Shown here: positions 63,088-64,000 of the stretch, piece after piece | How the letters are laid out: each line of letters starts with the position of its first letter | Numbering within the stretch: position 1 is the stretch's first letter | DNA from: RPRC01 sp034933285 | GTDB lineage: Bacteria > Desulfobacterota > Desulfuromonadia > Geobacterales > Geobacteraceae | DNA length: 64,000 bases | Assembly (NCBI GenBank): GCA_034933285.1 | Contig: JAYFNT010000011.1 | Location: 75,491-139,490 of the forward strand | Direction: 5' to 3' | Notes under the pieces: model-generated | Database searches by the model: none | Seen by the model: only the letters and a program-made list of their open reading frames with translations | What the model was told of the DNA's origin: nothing | Position numbers and translations under genes: made by a program

Positions 63088-63092
63088 CTGAA

Positions 63093-63125
63093 GGGGGCGG
63101 ATATCAAATCCGCCCCCTTTTTTGT
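63093..63125 (+). terminator. Terminator after the crp/fnr gene
   Basis: GGGGGCGGAT pairs perfectly with ATCCGCCCCC around ATCAA, followed by seven T residues. Confidence 0.95.
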
Positions 63126-63241
63126 CTGCCAGGATGAAGTTTCCAGTGTCAAATCTTCACCTTGCATGTTCCACGACTCTTGCCGAAAGCAATTCCCCGA
63201 TCGTCTGCGGAAGAGACTCGCAGCAAGGCAATCCTCATTGG

Positions 63242-64000
63242 CTAATTCTTTACCCTGACGCTGACTGTTGAAGATTGTTGCATATTGCCGGCTGCGTCAT
63301 ATGCCTTTGCCATGAGGCCGCAGGTTCCATTTCCCACGGTTCGAGTATTCCATGAATATTTGAAGGGAGAAGAGCCGCTTGTCAGCTTGAGAACTCCATT
63401 CACATAAAACTCCACCTTGGTCACCTTCACATTGTCTGAAGCAGAGGCATAGATGGTTTTGGACCCTCTCACCACTGAATTGGCCGATGGCGAAGTGATT
63501 GAAACAGTCGGCGCCGTTGTGTCCGGAAGGGTGATGGTCACAGTTCTGCTCAGGCTCCCGGAAACGTTGCCCGCTGCATCCTTGGCCCAGGCATATGCGG
63601 TCTTCGTTCCAGCACTGCTGAAAGTGAAGGAAGACGGAGCGCTCGTACTCCAACCGATCGCTGTTGCAGAAGGCTGGGTAGAGCTTTCGGTTACCAGGTA
63701 ACCGGTAACGCCTACTTCATCAGTGGCGGTAAATGCGGTGATCGGTACCGTAAGTGACGTCGCTGTCGTAGGCAGTGTGAAGGTGTTCACCGTTGGGGCC
63801 GTTGCATCCGAAGCCAGCACATAGGTCACGACGAGCTTGGGTCTCTGTGTGGCATCCGTCGCCTCGCTGGAAGCGAACATGCGGTTGCTGTCCGAGCTTG
63901 CTTTCGTCGATGAGTTCAGCAGGAGACCGAGGTTGCCTGACGGACTGGCCACCCACTCCCGGACCATGCCCGTCACGTTCCAGCTCTTGTAGCCGTATGT
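63242..64000 (-). CDS. DNRLRE / Ig-like repeat surface protein (N-terminus beyond window)
   Basis: The last 252 codons of a large exported protein; the frame is open to the window edge. The first visible residues (TYGYKSWNVTGMVREW, then RPKLVVTYV) are the end of a DNRLRE domain. Two Ig-like units follow. The first runs TDEVGVTGYLVTES to KDAAGNVSGS. The second runs APTVSITSPS to KAYDAAGNMQ, the PA14/FN3-like bacterial Ig form. There is no PEP-CTERM motif or other anchor at the C-terminus. Probably a cell-surface or secreted protein; function unknown. Confidence 0.8.
   Translation of the reverse strand, partial: TYGYKSWNVTGMVREWVASPSGNLGLLLNSSTKASSDSNRMFASSEATDATQRPKLVVTYVLASDATAPTVNTFTLPTTATSLTVPITAFTATDEVGVTGYLVTESSTQPSATAIGWSTSAPSSFTFSSAGTKTAYAWAKDAAGNVSGSLSRTVTITLPDTTAPTVSITSPSANSVVRGSKTIYASASDNVKVTKVEFYVNGVLKLTSGSSPFKYSWNTRTVGNGTCGLMAKAYDAAGNMQQSSTVSVRVKN

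Overview
The window looks like chromosome from a Geobacter/Geotalea-type bacterium (Desulfuromonadia). This is an inference from gene content: many PAS-type histidine kinases and sigma-54 response regulators, a PEP-CTERM/PrsK-PrsR regulatory set, several radical SAM enzymes, squalene-hopene cyclase, tandem iron-dependent alcohol dehydrogenases and MXAN_5187-type proteins. No prophage, integrase-bounded island, transposase or CRISPR array is visible. Both window edges cut genes: a NarL/LuxR response regulator on the left and a DNRLRE/Ig-like surface protein on the right.

Layout. 1-13.1 kb is housekeeping: tRNA-Val(CAC), an exported transglutaminase, ileS-lspA, a UDP-glucuronate 4-epimerase-like enzyme, pgeF, two RluA-family pseudouridine synthases, a TPR protein, tadA, a cyclase/formamidase and a BCAM0308-family zinc protein. 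13.2-22.6 kb holds two histidine kinases and a sigma-54 activator, then a well-formed sigma-54 promoter driving two Fe-dependent alcohol dehydrogenases and an outer-membrane protein; this reads as a self-contained alcohol-sensing and oxidation unit. 22.8-27.4 kb carries a four-part sulfur-handling fusion (CoA-disulfide reductase, rhodanese, TusA-like, DsrE-like), a hotdog thioesterase and a Cys/Met-type PLP enzyme.

27.5-30.4 kb is a three-gene operon joining a secreted Kunitz (BPTI-like) protein, a radical SAM/SPASM enzyme and a methyltransferase. 31-34 kb is a TetR regulator and squalene-hopene cyclase sharing a repeated operator-like motif. 34-40 kb has a DUF3999/DUF2339 membrane pair, a truncated RES-type toxin gene and a B12-dependent radical SAM enzyme preceded by an 80-residue protein. 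40-44 kb is glmU-glmS and an MXAN_5187-like gene. 44-53 kb has a cysteine desulfurase, then a VanW - AMMECR1-like - alpha-2-macroglobulin envelope cluster and xerC. 53-62 kb is a PEP-CTERM locus: a PEP-CTERM substrate, a CAAX-type protease, a GAF/kinase/HD-GYP fusion, prsR and prsK, with sigma-54 promoters before two of the genes. A Crp/Fnr regulator follows.

The most unusual signal is not a gene. At about nine intergenic places there are short tandem repeats with a strict 7-base (sometimes 8-base) rhythm. Each locus has its own words. Most are built as a purine-led (AG) arm, a unique spacer and a pyrimidine-led (CT) arm, so they can fold back. Six of them contain the stop codon of a neighbouring gene. 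They are the best candidate for an undescribed element family in this window.
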